Below are positions 16,329 to 24,231 of a stretch of 64,000 nt of DNA, one piece after another; position 1 is the stretch's first letter; every line of letters starts with the position of its first letter. Made by a program: the position numbers and the translations under genes. The stretch is from Lentzea flava (GTDB taxonomy: Bacteria > Actinomycetota > Actinomycetes > Mycobacteriales > Pseudonocardiaceae), in assembly GCF_014648475.1 (NCBI RefSeq), contig NZ_BMRE01000036.1, positions 1-64,000 on the forward strand, in the 5' to 3' direction. The notes under the pieces are model-generated. The model searched no databases and had not been told where the DNA came from. It was given only the letters and a program-made list of their open reading frames with translations.

Positions 16329-17129
16329 GTGCAGGACGGCCCGAAGCGGGTGACGACAAACGGCGATTCCGAACGCCCAAATGTGGCCCGCCTCTTCGAC
16401 TACTACCTCGGCGGCGCGCACAACTTCGCGGTCGACCGCGTCCTGGCCGAGGAGAGCATCAAGCGCTTCCCGGTAGCCGAAATGGCCCGCACGATCCGCT
16501 CGTTCTCCCGCCGCGTGGTGCGCCTGTGCGTGGAGGAGATGGGCATCCGCCAGTTCCTCGACCTGGGCAGCGGCATCCCGACCGCGGGCAACGTCCACGA
16601 GGTGGCCCAGTCCGTCGACCCGTCCTGCAGCGTCGTCTACGTGGACCACGACCCGGTCACCGTGGCCCACGCCCGCACGATGCTGCGCGACAACCTGAGC
16701 GCCGCCATCGTCCAAGCCGACGTGCGCGACGTGGGCGCCGTGCTCCGCCACCCGGAAACGCGCCGCCTCATCGACTTCACCAAGCCCACCGCCGTGCTGA
16801 TGGTCGGCATCCTCCCGTACATCGTCGACGAGCCCGCCGGCGTGGTGGCCCGCTACCGAGCCGCCCTGTGCGAGGGCAGCGTGCTGGCCCTGACACACCT
16901 GACCAAGGACGTCGAGCCGGACCTCGTGGACCGCCTGCTCGTGTTGTCCGGCGACCTGGGCAGCACGCTGATTCCGCGGTCCAAGCAGGACGTGGAGGAG
17001 TTCGTCTGCGGACTCAAGCTGCTGGAGCCGGGGCTGGTGCTCGCCGCCCACTGGAGGGCGGACGGCGAGCTGCCGGGGACCTCGGCCGCTGCGGACGCCT
17101 CGACTTACGGCGCGGTTGGCGTTATTTGA
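16329..17129 (+). CDS. SAM-dependent methyltransferase, DUF574/PF04672 type
   Basis: A 266-residue methyltransferase of the family greatly expanded in actinomycetes. Typical features: RPNVARLFDYYLGGAHNFAV at the N-terminus, FLDLGSGIPTAGNVHEVAQ (SAM motif I), VVYVDHDPVTVAHARTML (motif II acidic) and VLMVGILPYIVDE. The substrate of this family is unknown. The GTG at 16329 follows AGGGTGAGG; an in-frame upstream start at 16281 would add 16 residues. The adjacent, opposite-strand gene is a remnant of an unrelated methyltransferase. Confidence 0.8.
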   Translation: MQDGPKRVTTNGDSERPNVARLFDYYLGGAHNFAVDRVLAEESIKRFPVAEMARTIRSFSRRVVRLCVEEMGIRQFLDLGSGIPTAGNVHEVAQSVDPSCSVVYVDHDPVTVAHARTMLRDNLSAAIVQADVRDVGAVLRHPETRRLIDFTKPTAVLMVGILPYIVDEPAGVVARYRAALCEGSVLALTHLTKDVEPDLVDRLLVLSGDLGSTLIPRSKQDVEEFVCGLKLLEPGLVLAAHWRADGELPGTSAAADASTYGAVGVI

Positions 17130-17594
17130 GGCTGACGAGCAGGTAGCGCTCGTCGTCGATTTCGCGTCCCCACAGGGCGGGGTCGTTCAGCCGCGTCACC
17201 GTTGCCTCTGCGCGAACGCCGCGCACAAGGGCCTGGCACTCGTCCGCCGTCAGACCTGCCCCCGTGGACCAGTGACCTTCCACGAGGACAAGGCGCCCCG
17301 CTGGCCGAAGAAGCCGCACCCAAGCGTCGAGCGCTGCCGCCGGCTCGGGCGATGCCCGTTATTTGAGGCTGACGAGCAGGTAGCGCTCGTCGTCGATTTC
17401 GCGTCCCCACAGGGCGGGGTCGTTCAGCCACGTCACCGTTGCCTCTGCGCGAACGCCGCGCACAAGGGCCTGGCACTCGTCCGCCGTCATACCTGCCCCC
17501 GTCGACCAGTGACCTTCCACGAGGACAAGGCGCCCCGCAGGCCGAAGAAGCCGCACCCAAGCCTTGAGCGCTGCCGCCGGCTCGGGCAACGCCC
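17121..17594 (-). repeat. 237-bp direct tandem duplication (two copies)
   Basis: Copies 17121-17357 and 17358-17594 differ at only a handful of positions. Each holds the last part of the methyltransferase pseudogene on the minus strand, from about AWVRLLRPAGR to its TAA stop. The period of 237 equals 79 codons. Substitutions such as GTCAGACC/GTCATACC show the copies have been diverging for some time. Confidence 0.95.
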
Positions 17595-17670
17595 ACAACA
17601 CGTGCCGCGCCAACACGACGTCCGCAGACGCCATCACGTGAGGCGGATCGGTCGAGTTCGCGCCCGAAAT
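17122..17670 (-). pseudogene. Truncated class I methyltransferase with duplicated 3' end
   Basis: The recognisable part reads DVVLARHVLWALPEPAAALK, then WVRLLRPAGRLVLVEGHWST and LWGREIDDERYLLVSLK: the C-terminal half of a UbiE-like methyltransferase. The half with SAM motif I is missing, and upstream in-frame sequence is unlike coding sequence. Translation would stop at 17359; the second copy of the 3' end follows immediately (17122-17319) with no start of its own. I read this as a decayed gene. A short expressed protein from GTG/ATG codons upstream (to 17781) cannot be excluded. Confidence 0.65.
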
Positions 17671-17944
17671 CGGGCCCCACCCTCCTCGGGGGACTAACCG
17701 CCACTCAGTGAGCACCAAATTTAGCGGCGAGACGGCGTTGTCAATGCGCCGCTGGCCGATCTGTGGACAACTCGCCGCCACGGCCCGAGCTGTCCACAGA
17801 TCGCCGAACGGCGGGTTGACAGGCGGTTTTCGCGGCTAGAGTGCTTATTGGCCGGTCTGGCCCCCGAGGAGGGCGGGGCCCTGCGCTCCCCAGCGTTTTC
17901 ACGCGGGCGCCTGCTCGTCCCAGAAGGTCGTCACGCCCTCCTGT
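17671..17944. other. Non-coding region with palindrome and promoter-like elements
   Basis: No coding sequence seen. It contains the DnaA-box-like inverted repeat (17757-17803), a TTGACA (17816-17821) and TAGAGT (17837-17842) pair 15 bp apart reading rightward, and a GC hairpin (GGCCCCC...GGGCGGGGCC, about 17858-17880). A small RNA could fit; the 15-bp spacer is short, so confidence is low. Confidence 0.3.
17757..17803. repeat. Inverted repeat built from two DnaA-box-like sequences
   Basis: Arms CGATCTGTGGACA (17757-17769) and TGTCCACAGATCG (17791-17803) are perfectly complementary, extended inward by CTCG/CGAG with one mismatch. The left arm contains TGTGGACAA, the reverse of TTGTCCACA, the preferred actinomycete DnaA box; the right has CTGTCCACA. 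Confidence 0.6.
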
Positions 17945-19417
17945 CTAGCTGGTCCTCGCCCGCAGCGCCTGCCCCGACGTCGAAGTGCTGTCCGTGACCG
18001 ACGTCCCGCTGCTCTTGCGCCACAGCAGATCGCTCGCCCCGGTGCTGCGCTCCACCTTCACGCCGGTCAGCGAGATCCCGGACACGCTGTCCGTCGTGAA
18101 CGCCGGCCGCCCGTCGCCCTTCTCGAACTCGATGGTGCTGTTGAGGAACTTCACGTCGGAGGCGTTGCGGATCCAGAAGCCGAACGCGGGCCGCACGCCG
18201 AAGATGCGCGGCGGGTACTCGCCGGAGACCTCCGGTGGCACGCGCGAGGCGTCCGACTCCTTGTGGCCACCGGGAACGGTCAGGCGGACGTTGTCGAACG
18301 TCAGGCCGGTGATCTTCGAGTCGGCGCGGCCTGAGATGGTCGACGCGTACTCGGGGTCGCCGGGGATGTCGCGCGGTGCGGTCAGGTTCGTGCCGGTGAT
18401 GTTGCGGTAGGTGATGTTGCGGATCTTGCCGGTGGGTGGGTTGCCCGGGCAGCGGCCGCGCTTGCCGATGTGGATGAAGATCGGTGAGGCCGTCTTCGTG
18501 AGCTGGATGTTGTCGTAGAGGACGTCCTCGATGACCGCGCCGTCCATCGACACCATGCCCAGGCCCGCCTTCGAGGCGCCGGTGACCTTGAGGTTGCGGA
18601 ACTGGATGTTCTTGAAGCTGCCGCAGGTCTCCGAGCCGAACTGGATGGCGTTGTTCTCCGTCGACTGGATGGTCGAGTCGCGGACGATGTTGTTCTCCGA
18701 CAGGAACGTCTTGCCGGTGGCGTAGTCGCTCTTGAACGCCACCGCGTCGTCGCTCGAGACGACCGTGGAGTTCGACAGCTCGATGTTGGAGCTGTTGATG
18801 AAGTTGATGCCGTCGCGGTCGTCGGGGGTGTCGACGGTGATGCGGTCGAGCTTCATCCCGTTGCAGCCGTTGGTGATGATGGCGAAGTGGCCGGCCTCGC
18901 GGAACGTCACGTCGGTGATGTTGACGTTCTTGCAGAACTTGAGCGACAGCATCTTGTCGCCCTTGCCGGCGGGGATGTTCTCGCCGGTTTCGAGTTTGTT
19001 GGCGCCGTCGATCACGCCCTTGCCGGCGAAGTTGATGTTCTCGACGTTCTCGCCCCACAGCAGCGCGTTGCGGAAGTGGCTGTGCCCGAAGTCCTGGTAG
19101 CGCGAGTTCGGGTTGGACTCCGGTGCGTCGATTCCGCTGCCGGACGCCACGATTCGCGCGCCCTGCTGGATGTTGATCGTGACGTTGCTCTTCAGGTGGA
19201 TCGAACGCGACAGGTAGGTGCCCGGCGGGATTTCGACGACGCCGTTGCCCGCCGCCGACGCCGCGGCGATGGCCTTGTCGATGGCGACCGAGTCGATCGC
19301 CTTGCCGTCGCCCTTCGCGCCGTAGTCCTTGACGTTGAAGCTGGCCGCCTTCGCCACGCCCACCGGTGCCACGACCACCGCTAGCGCGACGAACGCGCCG
19401 GTCAGTCGACGCCTCAT
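17945..19417 (-). CDS. Secreted glycoside hydrolase family 28 (polygalacturonase-like)
   Basis: A 490-residue right-handed beta-helix enzyme. A signal peptide of about 24 residues (MRRRLTGAFVALAVVVAPVG, then VAKA) leads into SFNVKDYGAKGDGKAIDSVA, the usual start of GH28/pectate lyase folds. Catalytic-region motifs: RDGINFINSSN (NTDG-like) and SSDDAVAFKS (the catalytic Asp pair). The third motif (GHG) is replaced by AIQFGSETCGS and no RIK motif is clear, so the substrate may differ from polygalacturonan. The ATG at 19417 is chosen to begin the signal peptide. Confidence 0.8.
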   Translation of the reverse strand: MRRRLTGAFVALAVVVAPVGVAKAASFNVKDYGAKGDGKAIDSVAIDKAIAAASAAGNGVVEIPPGTYLSRSIHLKSNVTINIQQGARIVASGSGIDAPESNPNSRYQDFGHSHFRNALLWGENVENINFAGKGVIDGANKLETGENIPAGKGDKMLSLKFCKNVNITDVTFREAGHFAIITNGCNGMKLDRITVDTPDDRDGINFINSSNIELSNSTVVSSDDAVAFKSDYATGKTFLSENNIVRDSTIQSTENNAIQFGSETCGSFKNIQFRNLKVTGASKAGLGMVSMDGAVIEDVLYDNIQLTKTASPIFIHIGKRGRCPGNPPTGKIRNITYRNITGTNLTAPRDIPGDPEYASTISGRADSKITGLTFDNVRLTVPGGHKESDASRVPPEVSGEYPPRIFGVRPAFGFWIRNASDVKFLNSTIEFEKGDGRPAFTTDSVSGISLTGVKVERSTGASDLLWRKSSGTSVTDSTSTSGQALRARTS

Positions 19418-19564
19418 CGTTGAGAGGTCCTTCCTCGTCCTGCGTCGAGGGCGGCGGCTGCTCGGCGTCTGAAACGTTCTGAAAACGATTTCATTACTGA
19501 CCATAGTGAAGGCCGGGCCCGAAGTACAGACCCGGCCTCTCAGTGATGTGCGGGCTCAGCCCTA

Positions 19565-19933
19565 TTAGGCCTGACCGGCGGCCGGACCGCGGTACTGCGC
19601 GCTGCCGAAGCCGAGCACCGGGTAGCCGATGAACGGGAGCAGCGCCAGCAGGAAGAACCCGAACGCGCCGCCCTTGCCGAACGACTTGGCGACGTCGATC
19701 GCCACGATGATCGACATGATGAAGTTGACGAGCGGGATGATGAAGAGGATCAGCCACCAGCCGGGGCGTCCCGCGACCTTCAGCAGCACGTAGAGGTTGT
19801 AGATCGGGATGATCGCCGCCCAGCCCGGCTTGCCCGCCTTGGCGAACGTCGCCCACATGCCGGCGATGACGATGACGGCGAAAACAAGGCTGAAGATCAG
19901 GGATCCGGTGCTGCTGCCGGAGTCTTCGTACAC
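19565..19933 (-). CDS. DUF5684-like membrane protein
   Basis: A protein of about 122 residues with three or four membrane helices. The diagnostic loop FAKAGKPGWAAIIPIYN and the later GRPGWWLILFIIPLVN match the DUF5684 family, often found beside signal peptidases. The GTG at 19933 follows AGAAGGAAG; a GTG at 19951 is possible. It stands alone, between the GH28 gene and a GNAT gene. Function unknown. Confidence 0.75.
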   Translation of the reverse strand: MYEDSGSSTGSLIFSLVFAVIVIAGMWATFAKAGKPGWAAIIPIYNLYVLLKVAGRPGWWLILFIIPLVNFIMSIIVAIDVAKSFGKGGAFGFFLLALLPFIGYPVLGFGSAQYRGPAAGQA

Positions 19934-20057
19934 GGTCTTCCTTCTTTCCACGCTTACTTGTGCCGGGGGATCGGCGTGCGGGGACGCTGCCAGGACCGTG
20001 CACCCGTCCTGTGTGGAATGCCTGTTTCGTGAGCCTTTCGAGACCTTCTGTCAATCT

Positions 20058-20534
20058 TCAGAGTGAAGAACCGAGCTTCTGCAGCGCTTCTTCGGCCACT
20101 CGCATCACTGTCCACTCGTCCATTGGGATGGCACCCAGCGACTCGTAGAACCTGATGCTCGGCTCGTTCCAGTTGAGCACCGACCACTGCAGACGCGTGT
20201 AGCCCTTGGCGACGCACTCCTGGGCAAGTGTTTCCAGGAGTTTCTTGCCCAGTCCCTTGCCTCGTTGCTCCGGCGTGACGTAGAGGTCCTCGAGGTAGAT
20301 GCCGTGCACGCCGTCCCACGTCGAGAAGTTGAGGAACCACAACGCCATTCCGACGACCTGACCGTCCACTTCGGCCACATGTCCGAACAGCGCGGGGTTG
20401 TCGCCGAACAGCGCGGTGTGCAACTGTTCCGCGGTGAGGTGGCACTGCTCCGGCGCCCGTTCGTACAGCGCCAGTTCGTGCACGAGCTCGACGACCGCGT
20501 CGACGTCGCGCGGTTCCACCCGGCGGATCATCAC
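20058..20534 (-). CDS. GNAT acetyltransferase, diamine/spermidine acetyltransferase-like
   Basis: A 158-residue GNAT. IYLEDLYVTPEQRGKGLGKK contains the acetyl-CoA loop, preceded by MALWFLNFSTWDG, and followed by RLQWSVLNWNEPSIRFYESL, all close to the SSAT-like group; polyamine or another amine is therefore a plausible acceptor. The GTG at 20534 overlaps the stop of the phosphatase gene by four bases, so the two are coupled. Confidence 0.85.
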   Translation of the reverse strand: MMIRRVEPRDVDAVVELVHELALYERAPEQCHLTAEQLHTALFGDNPALFGHVAEVDGQVVGMALWFLNFSTWDGVHGIYLEDLYVTPEQRGKGLGKKLLETLAQECVAKGYTRLQWSVLNWNEPSIRFYESLGAIPMDEWTVMRVAEEALQKLGSSL

Positions 20535-21127
20535 ACCTCCCAGGCAGGCACGTTGAGCCTGCGCACCTGCGGGTCGCCCCGCTCGTCACCCAGCTGGCAG
20601 GTGCCGGCCGGGTCCAGTCCGAAGTGGACACCCTGGTCGGGTGCCAGTCCCAGCCACGCGGCGATCAGCACGCGGCTGAAGTGTCCGTGCCCGACGAGCA
20701 CCACGTCGCCGCCGGGAAGGATCTTGCGCACCTCGCCGAGCACCTTGCGGGCCCGTTCCTGCACCTCGGCGTGCGTCTCGCCGTTCGGCATCGGGTGTGT
20801 CCACACCGTCCACCCCGGCACGCGCTCGCGGATCTGCGGCGTGGTGATGCCCTCGTAGTCGCCGTAGTCCCACTCGGCGAGGTCCTCGGTCATCGCGGTG
20901 ATCTCGAGCCCGGCGAGCTCGGCGGTTCTCGTCGCACGCCGGCGCGGGCTCGTCAGCACGAGTGCGGGGGCCTGGTCCGTGCCGCGCAGCCGGGCGAGCG
21001 TGGCGCCCGCGCGGCGTGCCTGCTGCTCGCCTTCCGGCGTCAGCTCGATGTCGGTGCGGCCCGTGTGCCTGCCGCTCTCGGACCACTCGGTCTGGCCGTG
21101 GCGCAGCAGGTAGAGGTGGGTGCTCAC
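20531..21127 (-). CDS. Histidine phosphatase family protein
   Basis: A 198-residue phosphoglycerate-mutase-like phosphatase. LYLLRHGQTEWSESGRHTGR contains the phosphorylated His and Arg, SPRRRATRTAEL the second Arg, EWDYGDYEG the acid, and VVLVGHGHFSRVL the second His. It acts on a small phosphorylated metabolite; the identity is not indicated. It is the first gene of a two-gene unit with the SSAT-like acetyltransferase. Confidence 0.9.
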   Translation of the reverse strand: MSTHLYLLRHGQTEWSESGRHTGRTDIELTPEGEQQARRAGATLARLRGTDQAPALVLTSPRRRATRTAELAGLEITAMTEDLAEWDYGDYEGITTPQIRERVPGWTVWTHPMPNGETHAEVQERARKVLGEVRKILPGGDVVLVGHGHFSRVLIAAWLGLAPDQGVHFGLDPAGTCQLGDERGDPQVRRLNVPAWEV

Positions 21128-21195
21128 CTGTTCGATCCTAGGGAGTGACGGGCGACACGTTTGGGTCAGTGCCCCTGCGAGGTACCCCGCTCGCC

Positions 21196-21357
21196 ATGAC
21201 CGCCGAGCACCCCGACCACGGCGCCCCCGACGAGGTAGATGCCCAGGAGATCCGCGAGGCCTTCGGAGTCCGCGTCGCCCGCATCAGAGCCGAGCTCACC
21301 TCGACGTGGAACAAGCTGCGTCAGAACGAGCGAGACGCCGACCCCGGTGGCCGCTGA
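21196..21357 (+). CDS. Small hypothetical protein (53 residues)
   Basis: A short acidic open frame with strongly GC-biased third positions, encoding MTAEHPDHGAPDEVDAQEIR and a helical, charged second half (ARIRAELTSTWNKLRQNERD). No homologue recognised. The ribosome site is poor, and an overlapping minus-strand frame exists with less convincing composition. Reported as a possible gene only. Confidence 0.4.
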   Translation: MTAEHPDHGAPDEVDAQEIREAFGVRVARIRAELTSTWNKLRQNERDADPGGR

Positions 21358-21526
21358 CATTTCGCCTTTTCGGATTGCTGAGGGGAATCACCCGCCTGTG
21401 GGCTGAACGGCGTAATACCGAGGTCTGGTCGTCGTTTTATTTGGCGGATTCGCGGCACAACGGCGTGCCACGTGCTGTGCGGCGTCGCTAGAACTGAGTG
21501 GTATTCCTTTTTCGAGGGGGCCACTC

Positions 21527-24190
21527 ATGCGCCGAACAGTCGCACTTCTGATACCCGCTGTGCTGGTCGCGGTCCTACCCGCGCTGCCGGCCGCGGCCGC
21601 GCCGGAGCCACCGTCACCGGGCTGGGCGGTGGCCGGTGACGTGATCCGGTGGACCGCTCCCGCGGCGATGCCGTTGTCGGACGCGGGCGTCGAGTTCTGG
21701 GAGGGGGACCGGCTGCTCGGCACGGCCAGGGAGTCGTCGGACCTGCGCACGTTCACCCTCACGGCTCCGCTGAAGAACCCCGGCGCACTGCAGGTGCGTT
21801 CGGCGGGGAAGCGGCTGGACGTGACGCCGTCCGCCACGCCGCCGGCGAGCCTGGCCGTGCCGGAGCTTCCGGCACTGTCTCCAGAGGCCGCCGTGGACCC
21901 CGGCAAACCGGGACCGTTCGCGACGACCAAGGGCGAGTACGCGCTCGACTCGATCAAGCTGCCCGACTATCCGCAGCCGATCGAAATGCAGGCCGTTGTC
22001 GTGGCGCCGAAGGGTGCCCCCGGCAAGCGGCCGCTCGCGCTTTTCCTGCACGGGCGGCACTTCACCTGCTACAACCCGGCGAACCCCAGCCAGATCACCG
22101 GCCACTGGCCGTGCCCGGAAGGCCTGAAGGTCGTACCGAGCCACCGCGGTTACCTCAAGGCGCAGGAACTGCTGGCGTCACAGGGCTACGTGACGGTGTC
22201 GATTTCGGCCAACGGCATCAACGCGCAGGACGCGAACACCGTCGACGCGGGCGCGCAGGGACGTTCGTCGCTGGTGCGTCACCACCTGGCGAAGTGGGCG
22301 GACTGGGCTGGTCACGGCCGCACGTCCGCACCCGCCGCCGTGCAGGACGCACCGCCCGCCGACCTGTCGAAGGTGTTGCTGGTGGGCCACTCCCGCGGCG
22401 GTGAGGGCGTCAACCGCGCCGCGACCGACAGCCTGAACCCGCCGCCGGGCGACACGGGCTTCACCGGCCCGGTGCGCTGGAACATCCGCGGCACCGTGCT
22501 GATCGGCCCGACGATCTTCGGCCACAACCCGCAGCCCGACGTGCCGTCCGTGACCTTCCTGCCCGGCTGCGACGGCGACGTGTCCGACCTGCAGGGCCAG
22601 ATGTTCGTGGACCAGACCCGCGGCGTCAGCCGCGGCGCGGCGTTGCACAGCGCGCTGTACGTGATCGGCGCGAACCACAACTACTTCAACAGCGAGTGGA
22701 CTCCCGGCCAGGCCGAGGCCCCGGCGTTCGACGACTTCGGCCCGGGCCAGCAGCCGGACCCGGTGTGCGCGCCGGGCACCGCCACCCGCCTCACCGCGGA
22801 CCAGCAGCAGACAGCAGGCGCCACCTACATCGCGGCGTCGGCCCACCTGTTCCTCTCCCGCGACGAGTCGGTGCTCCCGCTGCTCGACGGCTCCGGCGTC
22901 CGCGCCCCGTCCGCCGACCCGGCCCGCGTCCTCTCGCACGCCGTCGGTGGCGACCGCAAGCCGTTCGTCGTGCCTTCGCCTGACACCCGGGCTACCGGCA
23001 GCGCAAGGGTTTGCGCCCAGGTCACGGCCGATGCCGCTGCTTCGTGCGGCTCTCGCTCCCCGCACCTGGTCCGCTTCCGCTTCGCCACGACCCAGCCGGA
23101 ACGCCAGTCCGTCGCTCTCAAGTGGACTGCCGCGGGCCAGCCGGGCGTGATCACCCCGGCCAAGCCCGTCTCACTGCACGGTTCGAAGCAACTCGCGCTG
23201 CGCCTCGCCGTCCCGCCGAACACCCAGGCCACCCGCTTCGGTGTTGCTCTGACCGACCAAAATGGACAGAAGCACTCCCTGGGCGCCGTCTCGGTCACGG
23301 GCCTCCCCGGCACCGACCGCACGAGCGCGCTGTGGGCGCAGGAAGTCCGCGTCCCGCTGCCCGCAGGCGTGACCCGCGCGACGTCGCTGGAACTGGTCCC
23401 CGAATCCGCCGCCGGCGAGGCGCTGCTCATCGACGCCCACGGCTGGGACAAGGGCCTGGTCCCCGTCGTGCCGGCCCGCCTCGGCCGCGTCGACGCCACC
23501 GTGATCTCGGTGGACGAGGGCGACTCGGGCACCGTGACCCACAACGTGGCCGTCACCGCCACCGGCAACGGCACCCGCGTGGTCCGGCTCTTCTACAACG
23601 ACACGAAGACCAACACCCCGATCACCAAACTCGTGACGCTGAAGCCGGGCGAGCACCGCGTGGAAGTGCCGATCACCTACACCGCCAACACGAGGTGGAG
23701 CGCCGACACCCGCTATCCCATCGGCGTCACGGCGATCGACAACGCCGTGGTGGGCGCGGCGTTCGGCGGCCTGCTGGTGCGCAACGACGACCCGGTCCCG
23801 ACGCTGTCGGTCACGCCGGTCTCGGAGAGTGTTGTTGAGGGTGGGACGTTGCGCTGGAAGCTGACCCTGTCGGAGGCCGCGGATTCGAGCTTCGTGCTCG
23901 TGGGGCTGCCGGTGGCGCCTGGCGTAGCGGAACTGTCCACAACGGACGTTGATGCGCGGTGGTTCCTCGAGAACTCCGGTGAGGAACCGTTGCCCTCTCG
24001 GGCGTTGTCCTCCACTGGGCTTCAGGTGTGGGCCTTCATTCCGGCAGGGCAGACGTCGTTGGACGTCGACGTGCCTACCGTGGCCGATGCTGAGGCTGAG
24101 GGGGAGGAGCAGGTTCGGTTGAAGTTCGAGGGGCTTTCGCCCACCGGCACCGGCTTCGAGGTGGTCGGCAAGGTGGCGAACGCCGCGTAG
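21527..24190 (+). CDS. Large secreted alpha/beta-hydrolase with C-terminal beta-sandwich domains
   Basis: An 887-residue exported protein. The signal peptide ends near LPAAAA-PEPP. A small beta domain precedes an alpha/beta-hydrolase domain (about 130-450): ALFLHGRHFTCYNP, VLLVGHSRGGEGVNRAATDS (nucleophile Ser), TFLPGCDGDVSDLQGQMFVD (likely acid) and VIGANHNYFNSEW (likely His). The C-terminal part carries repeats resembling Calx-beta units (TLSVTPVSESVVEGGTLRWK and a similar VDATVISVDEGDSGTVTHNV). It is probably an extracellular esterase or polymer-degrading enzyme; the substrate is not evident. It is preceded by GAGGGGG and an AT-richer leader. Confidence 0.8.
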   Translation: MRRTVALLIPAVLVAVLPALPAAAAPEPPSPGWAVAGDVIRWTAPAAMPLSDAGVEFWEGDRLLGTARESSDLRTFTLTAPLKNPGALQVRSAGKRLDVTPSATPPASLAVPELPALSPEAAVDPGKPGPFATTKGEYALDSIKLPDYPQPIEMQAVVVAPKGAPGKRPLALFLHGRHFTCYNPANPSQITGHWPCPEGLKVVPSHRGYLKAQELLASQGYVTVSISANGINAQDANTVDAGAQGRSSLVRHHLAKWADWAGHGRTSAPAAVQDAPPADLSKVLLVGHSRGGEGVNRAATDSLNPPPGDTGFTGPVRWNIRGTVLIGPTIFGHNPQPDVPSVTFLPGCDGDVSDLQGQMFVDQTRGVSRGAALHSALYVIGANHNYFNSEWTPGQAEAPAFDDFGPGQQPDPVCAPGTATRLTADQQQTAGATYIAASAHLFLSRDESVLPLLDGSGVRAPSADPARVLSHAVGGDRKPFVVPSPDTRATGSARVCAQVTADAAASCGSRSPHLVRFRFATTQPERQSVALKWTAAGQPGVITPAKPVSLHGSKQLALRLAVPPNTQATRFGVALTDQNGQKHSLGAVSVTGLPGTDRTSALWAQEVRVPLPAGVTRATSLELVPESAAGEALLIDAHGWDKGLVPVVPARLGRVDATVISVDEGDSGTVTHNVAVTATGNGTRVVRLFYNDTKTNTPITKLVTLKPGEHRVEVPITYTANTRWSADTRYPIGVTAIDNAVVGAAFGGLLVRNDDPVPTLSVTPVSESVVEGGTLRWKLTLSEAADSSFVLVGLPVAPGVAELSTTDVDARWFLENSGEEPLPSRALSSTGLQVWAFIPAGQTSLDVDVPTVADAEAEGEEQVRLKFEGLSPTGTGFEVVGKVANAA

Positions 24191-24197
24191 CTTCGGC

Positions 24198-24231
24198 AAG
24201 GTGCCGCTTCCAGCTCAGGAGGCGGCACCTT
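24198..24231. terminator. Bidirectional terminator
   Basis: AAGGTGCCGC (24198-24207) pairs with GCGGCACCTT (24222-24231), between the convergent hydrolase and TIR-NB-ARC genes; it overlaps the last codons and stop of the latter. Confidence 0.7.

Noticed and set aside
17121..17594. CRISPR or tRNA array
   Set aside because: There are only two long direct copies with no spacer structure, and the content is methyltransferase coding sequence.
21166..21360. 64-codon minus-strand frame opposite the small hypothetical gene
   Set aside because: Its composition is glycine/valine-rich shadow of the plus-strand frame, and no ribosome site is seen.
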